Source: Thermoleophilia bacterium (GTDB lineage Bacteria; Actinomycetota; Thermoleophilia; Gaiellales; Gaiellaceae). From it: DNA of 62,655 nt. Location of the stretch: the NCBI GenBank assembly GCA_017882615.1, contig JADGPD010000006.1:1-62655 (forward strand), in the 5' to 3' direction. The notes beneath the pieces are model-generated. The model did no database searches, was not told the origin of the DNA, and was given only the letters and a program-made list of their open reading frames with translations. The stretch's first letter is position 1; every line of letters starts with the position of its first letter. Both the position numbers and the translations under genes were made by a program. Shown here in pieces: positions 16,728-25,085 of this stretch.

Positions 16728-17252
16728 TCAGGCCGCGTGCCGTACGCCGGCCAGCACGGGCGACTCGTGCAGCGTGCCGCGGCCACAGGCGTTCGTGCTC
16801 ACGCGGACAGTCAGTGGGCCGCTCGCGCCCGGCGGTCGCAGTCGAAGCGCCTTCCCCACCGGGCAGGAGATCTCGCTACCGACCGGCACGTCGCTGTAGG
16901 AGATGAGAACGCTGGCGCGACCAAGGTGCTTCAGTCGTACGCGCTTCGGAGTTGAGTTCAAGACCGCCAGCCCACCGTGTACGACGAGGGTCGGAAGCAG
17001 TCGGTGCGCAGCCATGATTCGCAGCCCCGGAAAACCCTTGAGCGAGCAGACGTCGCCCCGGTTCTCGAGCGTGACGCTGAAGAGAATCGTTCCGGCGGCT
17101 CCTTGTGAGTCGAGTAGCTTCCCCTTCAGCTGGGAGGCGGTGCAGGTGGGCGCGGCGGCCCGCGAGCTCGTTGCCGTCTGCGCCGCGAGAACGGCGATGA
17201 CGATCGCGACGAGGCCGGCGCCGAGCAAAGAGAGGGGCGTGGGTGATCGCAT
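16728..17252 (-). CDS. Exported DUF4232 domain protein
   Basis: 174 aa. N-terminal signal sequence (LLGAGLVAIVIAVLAAQTA), then a DUF4232 domain: CTASQL opening, SVTLENRGDVCSLKGFPG, and the terminal VSTNACGRG, with four Cys positioned for two disulfides. The domain is an Ig-like fold typical of actinobacterial secreted or lipid-linked proteins; the function is unknown. ATG 17252 has AGGAG 6 nt upstream and a TAGAAT hexamer at 17271-17276, so this gene, unlike many here, is leadered. Upstream of the amino-acid ABC operon on the same strand but 270 bp away. Confidence 0.82.
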   Translation of the reverse strand: MRSPTPLSLLGAGLVAIVIAVLAAQTATSSRAAAPTCTASQLKGKLLDSQGAAGTILFSVTLENRGDVCSLKGFPGLRIMAAHRLLPTLVVHGGLAVLNSTPKRVRLKHLGRASVLISYSDVPVGSEISCPVGKALRLRPPGASGPLTVRVSTNACGRGTLHESPVLAGVRHAA

Positions 17253-17436
17253 CGCTAGCTCCTATTCCATTCTAGGCGCTGCGCAAAACCGCCCAGCGTC
17301 GAGCCGATTTGCCTCGTGCAGCGCGGGTTGTGACGCGGGCTGGAGGCCTGATCACTCGATATGAAGCTCAGGAGAGCACTCACGTCTGCCGATGGAGGAA
17401 AGAGAACCCCACCGTCCGGCGAGAGCGAGGAATGCC

Positions 17437-17793
17437 GTGAACCTCGATTCAAAGTCGATTATCGAAAACACCGTCGCGCACGATGTCGAGGCCGAGCGGG
17501 AGCTGCTCGTGGTGCTGCGTGAGTTGATCGCGCTCGCCGTGGAACGCCCGGGCGGCGTGGCGATCGACGAACTGGCGCGCCGGTTGGGGAAGGATCAGGA
17601 CAGGCGCAGCGTGCGAGAGTTGCTCGAGCGCGGCCGCCTGGCGCAGGAGGACGAGATCGGAACCGTCGAGCGCTTTGCAGTGGTCGAGCGCGTCTACGAC
17701 GACCCCTTCGCATACTGGCGAGCCCGCTACGTCCCGACCTCCTTCGGGTGCATTTACCTGCAAGGCCTCGGCGCCGAGCAGAAAGCCGACTAG
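17437..17793 (+). CDS. Hypothetical protein, helical, unrecognised
   Basis: 118 aa from GTG 17437, which has GCGAGGA about 8 nt upstream; an in-frame ATG at 17392 would add 15 low-complexity basic residues. The first half is predicted helical and charged (DVEAERELLVVLRELIALAV, then IDELARRLGKDQDRRSVREL) and looks like a winged-helix or DNA-binding-type start. The end has aromatic residues (DDPFAYWRARYVPTSFGCIY). It overlaps the convergent STAS gene by 4 bp. No family recognised, no membrane segment. Confidence 0.55.
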   Translation: MNLDSKSIIENTVAHDVEAERELLVVLRELIALAVERPGGVAIDELARRLGKDQDRRSVRELLERGRLAQEDEIGTVERFAVVERVYDDPFAYWRARYVPTSFGCIYLQGLGAEQKAD

Positions 17794-18155
17794 AGGCTGG
17801 AAGCCCGCAGGCGCTGCAGCACCTCGGCCGTCGTAGAGGCCATCGGGATGACCCGGTCGAGGCTGGTGATCTCGAAGGCTCGCACCACATCGGCGTTCGA
17901 GGCGACCACACCGAGTGCGCCGCTCGACTCGCGTAGGCGCCTGGAGGCTCGGGCCAGCGCTCCCAGCGCGATCGAGTCGATCAGGTCAACCTCGCCGAGG
18001 TCGACCACGACCATCTCGCCGGTCTCGGATATGGCCTCGTCGAGGGCGTCCTGAAGCCCACCCACCGAGTGCAGGTCGAGTTCGCCGCTGACCGAAATCA
18101 GCAACTCTCTCTCGGCCAGGCGATCAATTCGAACGATCGGTCCCATGATCGGCAC
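17790..18155 (-). CDS. STAS-domain anti-sigma factor antagonist
   Basis: 121 aa, a single STAS domain. The strand-helix order and the phosphorylatable Ser in DLIDSIALGALARASRRL (corresponding to SpoIIAA Ser58 region) are seen; LISVSGELDLHSVGGLQDAL is the conserved N-terminal strand. Such proteins release sigma factors by binding an anti-sigma kinase, in the dephospho form. No RsbW-type kinase or sigma gene is adjacent, so its partner lies elsewhere. GTG 18155 is used; an ATG lies three codons inside. Convergent with the hypothetical gene above. Confidence 0.85.
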   Translation of the reverse strand: MPIMGPIVRIDRLAERELLISVSGELDLHSVGGLQDALDEAISETGEMVVVDLGEVDLIDSIALGALARASRRLRESSGALGVVASNADVVRAFEITSLDRVIPMASTTAEVLQRLRASSL

Positions 18156-18219
18156 ATCCGTCCGGTACCCATCCTGGGCGATTTTCTATCCCGCCGATTC
18201 TCCGCCGCCGTCAGCTGAG

Positions 18220-18225
18220 TATTCT
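18220..18225 (+). promoter_or_regulatory. -10-like hexamer TATTCT before thrS
   Basis: TATTCT ends 8 nt before the thrS ATG at 18234 and no Shine-Dalgarno sequence is present, so the mRNA leader would be 0-2 nt. Confidence 0.4.
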
Positions 18226-18233
18226 TCTCGTCC

Positions 18234-20138
18234 ATGCGCGTACAGCTTCCCGATGGATCACCGCTCGAGCTGCCCGAAGGGGCGAGCGGGCTGGACGCCG
18301 CGCGAGCGATCGGACCGCGGCTCGCCGAGCAGGCTGTCGGCGTTCGCGTGGGCGGCGAGCTACGAGACCTGCGTCTACCGCTCGCGGACGGGCAGCAGAT
18401 CGAGATCTTGACTACGAAGAGCGGCGACGATCCGGGCGCGCTGACGGTGCTCAGGCACTCCGCGGCGCACTTGTTGGCCGAGGCCGTGCGCCGCCTCTAC
18501 CCGGGCGTCAAGGTGGCGATCGGACCGGCGATCGAGAACGGTTTCTATTACGACTTCGACTTTCCGCAGCCGATCGCCGAGGACGACCTGGCCCGCATCG
18601 AGCAGGAGATCGGGCGCGAGATCTCGGAAGGGCGGCAGTGGCGGCGCGAGGAGTTGGGGCGCGAGCAGGCGCGCGAGCGCTTTCTGGCCGAGGGCGAGCC
18701 CTACAAGGTCGAGCTCGTGGACGATGCCGAAGGAACGATCTCTCTATATACGCAGGGCGACTTCACCGATCTCTGCCGCGGCCCGCACCTGATCGATTCG
18801 AAGCCGATCAAAGCGATCAAGCTGACCGGGCTCGCCGGCGCCTACTGGCGCGGCGATTCGGCCAACAAGCAGCTGACTCGGATCTATGGCACGGCCTTCT
18901 TCTCGAAGAAAGATCTCGACACCCATCTCGAGCGGCTCGAGGAGGCAAAGCGGCGCGACCACCGCCGGCTCGGCACCCAGCTTGATCTCTTCCACTTTGA
19001 CGAGCACTCGCCCGGCTCGCCTTTCTGGCACCCCAAGGGGATGACGATCTTCAACCAGCTCGAGGCGCTGCGCCTGCGCGAGAACGCCCGTCGCGGCTAC
19101 TCCGAGGTGAAGACGCCGCTGATCTACGACAAGGCGCTCTGGGTCACCTCCGGCCACTGGGAGAAGTTCCGCGAGAACATGTTCCTGATCCCCGTGGGCG
19201 AGGATCACGTTTACGGCATCAAGCCGATGAACTGTCCCGGTCACATGCTGCTCTTCGGTAGCAAGCTGCGCAGCTACCGCGACCTGCCGCTGCGTTACGC
19301 CGAGGGTGCGCCGCTGCACCGCAACGAGCTCGCGGGCGCCCTGCACGGGCTCACGCGCGTCCGCTACGTCACCCAGGACGATGCGCACATCTTCTGCAGC
19401 AAGGAGCAGATCGCGGCCGAGCTCGACGGCTGTTTTGCCTACCTGCGTTATGTCTACGGCCTGTTCGGGATCGAGCCGCGGGCCGAGCTGTCGACGCGTC
19501 CCGAGAACAAGCTCGGCTCGGACGAGGAGTGGGACTTCACCGAGAGCGAGCTGAGTTCGGCGCTCGACCGGCACGCCATTCCGTACGCTCTCGGCGCCGG
19601 CGAGGGATCGTTCTACGGGCCCAAGATCGACCTGCACATCACCGACGCGCTCGGGCGCTCCTGGCAGATGGGGACGATCCAGCTCGATGCCCAGATGCCG
19701 GCCCGTTTCGATCTCACTTACGTCGGCCCCGACAACCGCGAGCACCCCGTCTATGTCATCCACCGAGCCCTGCTCGGATCCTTCGAGCGCTTCATCGGCA
19801 TCTTGCTCGAGCACACCGGCGGCGATCTTCCGCTCTGGCTGGCGCCGGTGCAGGTTCGCGTGCTGCCGGTTGGGGAGGGGCATGCCGAAGCATCCCGCTT
19901 GATCGTGGAAGGTCTGCGCGGCGCTGGCTTCCGCGTCGAGCTCGACGATCGCAACGAGTCGGTGGGAAAGCGCATCCGCGACGCCGAGCTGGAGAAGATT
20001 CCGCGCTTGATCGTGTACGGCGACAAGGAATCCGCCGACGATCTGGCCGTGCGCGAGCGCGGCGGCGCCCAGTCTCACAAGAGCCTGAAGGATCTCGTAA
20101 TCGAGCTGACTTTGCTCACCGCGATGCCGGGCGCCTGA
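18234..20138 (+). CDS. thrS: Threonyl-tRNA synthetase
   Basis: 634 aa, full length for the bacterial enzyme. Order: TGS domain (1-62, MRVQLPDGSPLELPEGAS), editing domain with RHSAAHLLAEAVRRLYPG (HxxxH zinc/editing site) and CRGPHL, class II core with motif 2-type NMFLIPVGED ... MNCPGHMLLF, and motif 3 region DRNESVGKRIRDAE in the C-terminal anticodon domain. Charges tRNA-Thr in the cytoplasm, and its editing domain removes mischarged serine. Followed 203 bp later by infC; the hairpin-bearing gap argues for a separate infC unit. No T-box leader is seen; translation is probably leaderless. Confidence 0.97.
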   Translation: MRVQLPDGSPLELPEGASGLDAARAIGPRLAEQAVGVRVGGELRDLRLPLADGQQIEILTTKSGDDPGALTVLRHSAAHLLAEAVRRLYPGVKVAIGPAIENGFYYDFDFPQPIAEDDLARIEQEIGREISEGRQWRREELGREQARERFLAEGEPYKVELVDDAEGTISLYTQGDFTDLCRGPHLIDSKPIKAIKLTGLAGAYWRGDSANKQLTRIYGTAFFSKKDLDTHLERLEEAKRRDHRRLGTQLDLFHFDEHSPGSPFWHPKGMTIFNQLEALRLRENARRGYSEVKTPLIYDKALWVTSGHWEKFRENMFLIPVGEDHVYGIKPMNCPGHMLLFGSKLRSYRDLPLRYAEGAPLHRNELAGALHGLTRVRYVTQDDAHIFCSKEQIAAELDGCFAYLRYVYGLFGIEPRAELSTRPENKLGSDEEWDFTESELSSALDRHAIPYALGAGEGSFYGPKIDLHITDALGRSWQMGTIQLDAQMPARFDLTYVGPDNREHPVYVIHRALLGSFERFIGILLEHTGGDLPLWLAPVQVRVLPVGEGHAEASRLIVEGLRGAGFRVELDDRNESVGKRIRDAELEKIPRLIVYGDKESADDLAVRERGGAQSHKSLKDLVIELTLLTAMPGA

Positions 20139-20269
20139 GGCCCGCCGGGGCGCACTCGCGCGCAGTGACGTCGGATCGGCTACATTTACGGCCTGCAAGT
20201 AGGGGCACATCCGTTCCCTCACCTCCGTGGCCCAGAGCTAGCGGGGGTTAAACCAAGGTGTTTGGTGAA

Positions 20270-20306
20270 AGAACGGAGCCGCTGCCTGCAGCGGTTTTGT
20301 CGTTCT
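20270..20306 (+). promoter_or_regulatory. Nested hairpin in infC leader, possible attenuator
   Basis: Outer stem AGAACG (20270-20275) with CGTTCT (20301-20306) encloses inner stem CCGCTGC (20279-20285) with GCAGCGG (20288-20294), followed by TTTT. The inner part has the form of an intrinsic terminator. It is placed between thrS and infC, 36 nt before the start codon, where infC operon leaders are commonly regulated in other bacteria by L20 or IF3. Confidence 0.5.
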
Positions 20307-20341
20307 GAAAGAGGAGGAAGCCCTAGCTTGGTGAGCGCCAA

Positions 20342-21061
20342 TTGAGACCTCGGCGACGTTATGAGCCCGCTCGCCCGTCGGTTCCGCATGCTCGTATCAA
20401 CGACGGCATCCGTGCTCCGCGCGTCCGTCTGATCGATACGGACGGCTCCCAAATCGGAATCAAGACGACCGATGAGGCGCGTGAATACGCTTACGCCAAG
20501 AATCTCGACCTGGTCGAGATCGCCGCGACGGCCGACCCGCCCGTGTGCCGGGTGATGGACTACGGCAAGTACCGCTACGGCGAGGAGCAGAAGGCAAAGC
20601 TGGCTCGCAAGCACCAGCAACAGATTCACATCAAGGAGATAAAGCTGCGGCCGAAGATCGGCGTGCACGACTACGAGACCAAGAAGGGGCACGTCGTTCG
20701 CTTCCTCGGCCAGAGGGCGAAGGTCAAGGTTACGATCATGTTCCGCGGGCGCGAGACAACGCATCCGGAGCGAGGACGAGACCTTCTCATGCGACTCGCC
20801 GAGGACGTGCAGGAGATTGGGATGATCGAGTCTCAGCCGCTGCTGGAGGGCCGGAACATGACCATGGTGCTCGCACCGACCAAGAGCGCCGGAGAAAAAA
20901 CGAAGGTCGTGCCCGAAGTGAAGGCCGAGTCCGAGGTGAAGACCGAGCCCGAGGCGACGATCAGCAAGAGCGCCGGAGAGAAAGCGAAGGCCGAGCCCGA
21001 GGCGAAGAAGAGTCCGGTGACCAGCGAGCAAGCGGTAGCCGAGGAAGCCGATGGCGCCTGA
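20342..21061 (+). CDS. infC: Translation initiation factor IF-3
   Basis: 239 aa. The IF3 N domain ([20 protein letters not shown]) and C domain ([28 protein letters not shown]-type [10 protein letters not shown]) are complete; a ~65-residue Glu/Lys-rich tail ([20 protein letters not shown]) follows, as in many actinobacteria. It binds the 30S subunit and checks start codons. The start must be TTG 20342: there is no ATG or GTG in frame before an upstream TAG at 20324. GGAGG at 20313-20317 is 24 nt away, too far, but is well placed for a 5-codon ORF (GTG 20331 or TTG 20328) whose TGA overlaps this TTG, so infC probably depends on coupling. Same operon as rpmI and rplT. Confidence 0.95.
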   Translation: MRPRRRYEPARPSVPHARINDGIRAPRVRLIDTDGSQIGIKTTDEAREYAYAKNLDLVEIAATADPPVCRVMDYGKYRYGEEQKAKLARKHQQQIHIKEIKLRPKIGVHDYETKKGHVVRFLGQRAKVKVTIMFRGRETTHPERGRDLLMRLAEDVQEIGMIESQPLLEGRNMTMVLAPTKSAGEKTKVVPEVKAESEVKTEPEATISKSAGEKAKAEPEAKKSPVTSEQAVAEEADGA

Positions 21062-21090
21062 GGCGCCGGCGCGAAGTTTCGAGGAGAGAG

Positions 21091-21285
21091 ATGCCCAAAC
21101 AGAAGACCCACAGCGGTGCCAAGAAAACGTTCAAGATCAGCGCGACGGGTAAGGTCGTGCGCCGTCGTGCGATGCGCAGCCACATCCTCGGCAAGAAGAC
21201 TCAGAAGCGCAAGCGCGGCTTTCGCAAGCCTGAGGTCCTCGGACCCTCGCAGGCGCCCGTCGTCAAGAAAATGCTTGGAAGGTGA
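21091..21285 (+). CDS. rpmI: 50S ribosomal protein L35
   Basis: 64 aa, [20 protein letters not shown] start and [13 protein letters not shown] interior, the L35 pattern. GAGGAGAG lies just before the ATG. It sits 29 bp after infC and 11 bp before rplT, the standard infC-rpmI-rplT operon. It is a 50S subunit component near the 23S rRNA core. Confidence 0.97.
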   Translation: MPKQKTHSGAKKTFKISATGKVVRRRAMRSHILGKKTQKRKRGFRKPEVLGPSQAPVVKKMLGR

Positions 21286-21296
21286 GGTAGAGCCCT

Positions 21297-21656
21297 ATGC
21301 CACGTGTTAAGCGTTCCGTACACGCGCGCAAAAAGCGACGCAAGGTCCTCGAGCAGGCTCGCGGCTACTTCGGCATCAAGAAGTCGAGCTACAAGTACGC
21401 CAAGGAGCAGGTTGACCACTCGCTCGTCTACGCCTATCGCGACCGCCGCACCCGTAAGCGCAACTTCCGTCGGCTTTGGATCATCAGGATCAACGCCGCC
21501 GCGCGCCTGGAGGGTCTCTCGTACAACCAGTTCATCTCCGGTTGCAAGAAGGCGAACATCGAGCTCGATCGCAAAGTCCTGGCAGATCTAGCGGTCAAGG
21601 AGCCGGCGGCCTTCAAAGCCATCGCCGAGCAGGCGAAGGCCGCGCTCTCGAGCTGA
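21297..21656 (+). CDS. rplT: 50S ribosomal protein L20
   Basis: 119 aa, normal length. Basic N-terminal extension ([20 protein letters not shown]) and the globular part with [20 protein letters not shown]. It is a primary-binding protein for 23S rRNA in 50S assembly; in Bacillus and E. coli it also represses its own operon through the infC leader, which makes the hairpin upstream of infC worth attention. GAGGTAG precedes the ATG. Last gene of the operon. Confidence 0.97.
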   Translation: MPRVKRSVHARKKRRKVLEQARGYFGIKKSSYKYAKEQVDHSLVYAYRDRRTRKRNFRRLWIIRINAAARLEGLSYNQFISGCKKANIELDRKVLADLAVKEPAAFKAIAEQAKAALSS

Positions 21657-21740
21657 GTACGAGCGACTGGCAAGTAAAGATTTTCCTGGGGCAAGTGGCG
21701 GCGTGCCGTGCACCTGCGGCGAGAGTAGGTTTCCTTGACG

Positions 21741-22514
21741 ATGTCTGATGTCGTCGTCTCCGCTTCCAATCCCAAGCTTCGGCTCGTCCGCCGGTTGCAG
21801 AGCGCCAGCCAGCGGGAGCGCTTGGGCCTGTTCGTCTGCGAGGGCGAGGATCTGATCGTCGCCGGGCTGCAGGCTGGGCTCGAGCCCGAAGAGGTGCTCG
21901 TGGACGCCGGCCGTCCCGTGCTCGCCGAGCGGGTTCCTCAGGCGACCCTCGTCGCATCCGAGCTGCTTGGCGAGCTGTCCGAGTTGGCTCACCCAGCCCG
22001 GGCGATAGCCGTCTTCCGCCGCCCGGGGCTGCCGCAGCTCAATCCGGCGAGCGCCGCCGAGGTGGGGCTCGCGCTCTGGCGAGTGGCCGATCCCGGCAAC
22101 GTTGGCGCGCTTCTCCGCAGCGCAGACGCGCTGGGCCCGGCTTTTCTCTGCCTCTCCTCGGGCTGCGCCGATCCGACCGGCTCCAAGGCGCTACGAGCTT
22201 CGATGGGCGCCGTCTTCCGCGTTCCGGTTGGCGGCTTTGACGAGGCACCCGGGCGCCGCATAGGGCTGATTGCCCATGGCGGTGTGCCGCTCGCCGAAGC
22301 CGACCTCTCGGGCAGCGTCTGCTTCGTGCTCGGCGCCGAGCGCGATGGCTTGCCCGACGAGGTCGCGGCCGGATGCGATGAGCTGGCGACGATTCCGCTC
22401 GCCGCGGCTGCGGAGTCGCTCAACGTCGCGGCGGCCGGGGCGATTGCCCTGTACGAACGCCGGCGCCGGGCGCAGGCCGCAGCCGGGCACCACGCTACCC
22501 CGGCCGGCCGCTGA
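21741..22514 (+). CDS. TrmH/SpoU-family RNA 2'-O-methyltransferase
   Basis: 257 aa from ATG 21741 (in-frame TTG at 21735). SpoU motifs are visible: motif 1 ADPGNVGALLRSADALG, motif 2 LVLGAERDGLPDEVAAG, motif 3 IPLAAAAESLNVAAAGAIAL. The N-terminus (NPKLRLVRRLQSASQRERLG) is the RNA-binding L30e-like domain. Knotted SPOUT fold; uses S-adenosylmethionine to methylate a ribose in rRNA or tRNA. Position right after rplT and before pheST is frequent in Gram-positive genomes. Target nucleotide unknown. Confidence 0.9.
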   Translation: MSDVVVSASNPKLRLVRRLQSASQRERLGLFVCEGEDLIVAGLQAGLEPEEVLVDAGRPVLAERVPQATLVASELLGELSELAHPARAIAVFRRPGLPQLNPASAAEVGLALWRVADPGNVGALLRSADALGPAFLCLSSGCADPTGSKALRASMGAVFRVPVGGFDEAPGRRIGLIAHGGVPLAEADLSGSVCFVLGAERDGLPDEVAAGCDELATIPLAAAAESLNVAAAGAIALYERRRRAQAAAGHHATPAGR

Positions 22515-22524
22515 CAAGCGAGTA

Positions 22525-23079
22525 TCAGAACTTGACTTGCGGCGCCTCGCGGGCGGCCTCGTCACCGACCTCGAAGAACTCACGCGGCTGGAAGCCAAGC
22601 GCCCCGGCGACGATGTTCGACGGAACGGTCTGAATCGCGTTGTTGTAGTTCAGCACCGCGTTGTTGTAGACCTGGCGCGAGGCCTGGATCTTGTCCTCGG
22701 TCTCGGCCAACTGGGCCTGGAGCTGCTGGAAGTTCTCGGTCGCGCGGAGCTGCGGGTAGGCCTCGGCGACGGCGAAGAGCTTGCCGAGCGCCTGGCTGAG
22801 GATGTTCTCGGCCGGCCCCTGCGCGGCCGGCCCCTGGGCGTTTTGAGCCGCGGTTCGAGCCTGAGTGACCTCGTCGAAGGTGCCGCGCTCGTGGGCCGCG
22901 TAGCCCTTCACGGTCTCGACTAGATTGGGAATCAGGTCGTGGCGCCGCCGGAGCTGAACGTCCACCTGAGCCCAGGCGTTCTGCGCGCCGTTGCGCAGGC
23001 GGATGAGCCGGTTGTAGAGAACGACGAGAAAGAGCAGGACTAGAGCAACGAGCCCGAGGATGATCCAGAGTGCGAGCAT
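22525..23079 (-). CDS. lemA: LemA family protein
   Basis: 184 aa. N-terminal membrane helix (ALWIILGLVALVLLFLVVLY), then the LemA pattern: NRLIRLRNGAQNAWAQVDVQ, RRRHDLIPNLVETVKGYAAHE and PQLRATENFQQLQAQLAET, mostly helical hairpins exposed to the outside. The family is widespread and its role is unclear, though in some species it is linked to surface biogenesis. Convergent with the methyltransferase gene at 21741; AAAGG lies upstream of the ATG. Confidence 0.92.
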   Translation of the reverse strand: MLALWIILGLVALVLLFLVVLYNRLIRLRNGAQNAWAQVDVQLRRRHDLIPNLVETVKGYAAHERGTFDEVTQARTAAQNAQGPAAQGPAENILSQALGKLFAVAEAYPQLRATENFQQLQAQLAETEDKIQASRQVYNNAVLNYNNAIQTVPSNIVAGALGFQPREFFEVGDEAAREAPQVKF

Positions 23080-23130
23080 CTGCGGCGCCTTTCTGTGGCG
23101 GGTCGAGGGTCGAGTTACCTCGCCCGTACC

Positions 23131-23850
23131 TTAACGGGCCGACGCGATAAACACCATGTCGGGCCCTCCGTCGTACGGGCTACGGTCGAACCAGCCGTAA
23201 CAGGCTTGGGCGGCGAATCCGCTCTGCTCGAGCAAGCCGCACCACTCCGGTTGCGAGAGCCAGGCGAGCTCCATGCTCGTCTCGCCGTCCGGCGCCCGCA
23301 CGCTAAGGGTGAGACGGCGCTCCGCCGCGTCCCAGTCGGCACGCTCGAAGATCTCGGGCTCGCGCTCGATCCAGCGGCCGTGCGTCTCGGCGATGTCCTC
23401 CTCGGACGGCGCGAAGACGTCGAAGACGAAGCGACCGTCGGGTCGAAGCAACTCGCGTATGCGCGCCAGGGCGAGGCGGCGCTCCTGGTTCGAGACGAGG
23501 TGCAGAAAGGCGCGGAACGGCGAGATGGCAAGCGGGACTTTCTCGGCAACGGGCGGATCGCGCAGATCGCCGAGGCGCAGATCGAGCAGCTCGCCGACTT
23601 CGGCCAGCCGGGCTCGCTCGCGGCAGCGCTCGAGCATCGGCGCCGAGGAGTCGACTCCGATTACCGGAACACCGGCCAGGGCGATCGGAACGGCGATCCT
23701 GCCCGTGCCCACGCCGAGCTCGAGCACCGGTCCGCCCGAACGGACAGCCTCCTCGATGTAGAACCCGATGTCCTCGACGACGCTCGTGTTCCAGCGGTCG
23801 TAGAGAGAGGCGATCGAGTCGTACGGACTGACTTCGGCGTGCTCGCTCAT
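23131..23850 (-). CDS. Class I SAM-dependent methyltransferase
   Basis: 239 aa. Rossmann-fold motif I VLELGVGTGRIAVPIALAG, motif II region VIGVDSSAPMLERCRERA, and post-I acidic residue; N-terminus YDSIASLYDRWNTSVVED is typical of small-molecule methyltransferases of the UbiE/Methyltransf_25 type. Cytoplasmic, substrate unknown. 51 bp downstream of the LemA start on the same strand but with no evident link. Start has no Shine-Dalgarno sequence and GAGAAT lies 6 nt upstream. Confidence 0.9.
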   Translation of the reverse strand: MSEHAEVSPYDSIASLYDRWNTSVVEDIGFYIEEAVRSGGPVLELGVGTGRIAVPIALAGVPVIGVDSSAPMLERCRERARLAEVGELLDLRLGDLRDPPVAEKVPLAISPFRAFLHLVSNQERRLALARIRELLRPDGRFVFDVFAPSEEDIAETHGRWIEREPEIFERADWDAAERRLTLSVRAPDGETSMELAWLSQPEWCGLLEQSGFAAQACYGWFDRSPYDGGPDMVFIASAR

Positions 23851-24075
23851 CGCGGCATTCTCGCTTAGATCAGGTGCGCCGGGCGGATGATGGCGCTATC
23901 GTTTCGGCGTGGCGACGAAGTGCTCGGCATTCGTGTTTACCAGGCCCCGGCTGGCAGTCGGGGATTGGTGCTGAGCAGCCGGGGCGCCTGTCCTTGATCG
24001 TCGAGCCGGGGCCGCCTCGGTCTGTAGACCTGCGGCGAGGCAGGTCGTTGCGAAACGGTTGGTGGATGGAAGAAC

Positions 24076-24081
24076 TAGGGT
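24076..24081 (+). promoter_or_regulatory. -10-like hexamer TAGGGT, leaderless promoter of pheS
   Basis: TAGGGT is followed by 7 nt and then ATG 24089. No Shine-Dalgarno sequence is present in the interval. Confidence 0.35.
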
Positions 24082-24088
24082 TGTGCAG

Positions 24089-25084
24089 ATGGACGTAGAG
24101 AAACTCGAACAAGAGGCGGCAAAGGCGCTCGAGCAGGCCGGCTCACTCGAAGAGATCGAAGAGCTGCGCGTGCGTTTCCTCGGTCGCTCGAGCGAGCTCA
24201 AGCTGGCGCTGCGCGAAGTGCGCGACCGCGAAAGCGGGATCAGCCTGAACGCCCTGCGCCAGAGCCTGGAGGCCGCTTTCGAGCAGAGGCGCTCCGCGCT
24301 CGAGCAGGTCGAGCTTCAGCACAAGCTGATGGCCGAGCGCATCGACGTAACGCTGCCCGGCGAGCGCTTCTCCGAAGGCCACCTGCATCTGATCACGCAG
24401 ATCAGGCGCGAGGTCGAAGACATCTTCCTCGGCCTCGGCTACATGATCGTGGACGGCCGTGAAGTCGAGACCACTCGCTACAACTTCGACGGGCTGAACA
24501 TGCCGCCCTGGCACCCGACCCGTTCGCCCGGGCACTCGCTCTTTCTCGCCGATCAGGTCTTGCTGAGAACGGAGACCTCGCCCTCGCAAATCCGCGTGAT
24601 GGAGGCCCAAAAGCCGCCCGTTTACATGATCTCGCCCGGCCGCGTCTACCGGCGCGACACGCCCGACGCCACTCACAGCCCCGTCTTCCACCAGGTCGAG
24701 GGCCTGGCCGTCGACCGCGGCATCTCGCTGGCCGATCTCAAGGGAACGCTGCTGCATCTGATGCGCGCTCTCTTTGGCGAGAAGCGCGAGGTTCGCTTCC
24801 GCACTCACTTCTTCCCCTTCACCGAGCCCTCGATCGAGCCCGACGTCTCCTGCCACATGTGCGACGGCGCGGGCTGCCCGGTCTGCAAGCACTCCGGCTG
24901 GATCGAGATGGGCGGCTCCGGCATCGTCGATCCGAACGTGCTCGAATTCGTCGGCTACGACCCCGAGGAGGTCTCGGGATTCGCCTTCGGTCTCGGGCTC
25001 GAACGAATCGCGCTGCTGCGTCACCGTGTCCCCGACATTCGTCTCCTTTGGGAGAACGACCTGCGCTTCTCGCGCCAATTCTGA
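24089..25084 (+). CDS. pheS: Phenylalanyl-tRNA synthetase alpha subunit
   Basis: 331 aa from ATG 24089. N-terminal coiled coil (VEKLEQEAAKALEQAGSLEE), then the class II catalytic core: motif 2 RVYRRDTPDATHSPVFHQVEG and motif 3 FGLGLERIALLRHRVPDIR, with the phenylalanine-pocket segment HTSPVF-type THSPVF. Forms the (alpha-beta)2 enzyme with PheT. Start chosen over the in-frame upstream codon at 24059 because of the -10 spacing and the domain start. The stop TGA is 1 bp before the pheT ATG. Confidence 0.97.
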   Translation: MDVEKLEQEAAKALEQAGSLEEIEELRVRFLGRSSELKLALREVRDRESGISLNALRQSLEAAFEQRRSALEQVELQHKLMAERIDVTLPGERFSEGHLHLITQIRREVEDIFLGLGYMIVDGREVETTRYNFDGLNMPPWHPTRSPGHSLFLADQVLLRTETSPSQIRVMEAQKPPVYMISPGRVYRRDTPDATHSPVFHQVEGLAVDRGISLADLKGTLLHLMRALFGEKREVRFRTHFFPFTEPSIEPDVSCHMCDGAGCPVCKHSGWIEMGGSGIVDPNVLEFVGYDPEEVSGFAFGLGLERIALLRHRVPDIRLLWENDLRFSRQF

Positions 25085-25085
25085 G

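Noticed and set aside
23944-24046. Competing GCCCCGGC hairpins and a 35-codon frame as a pheST attenuator
   Set aside because: The TAGGGT hexamer 7 nt before pheS suggests that transcription starts after this region, and the small frame has only one Phe codon and no ribosome-binding site.
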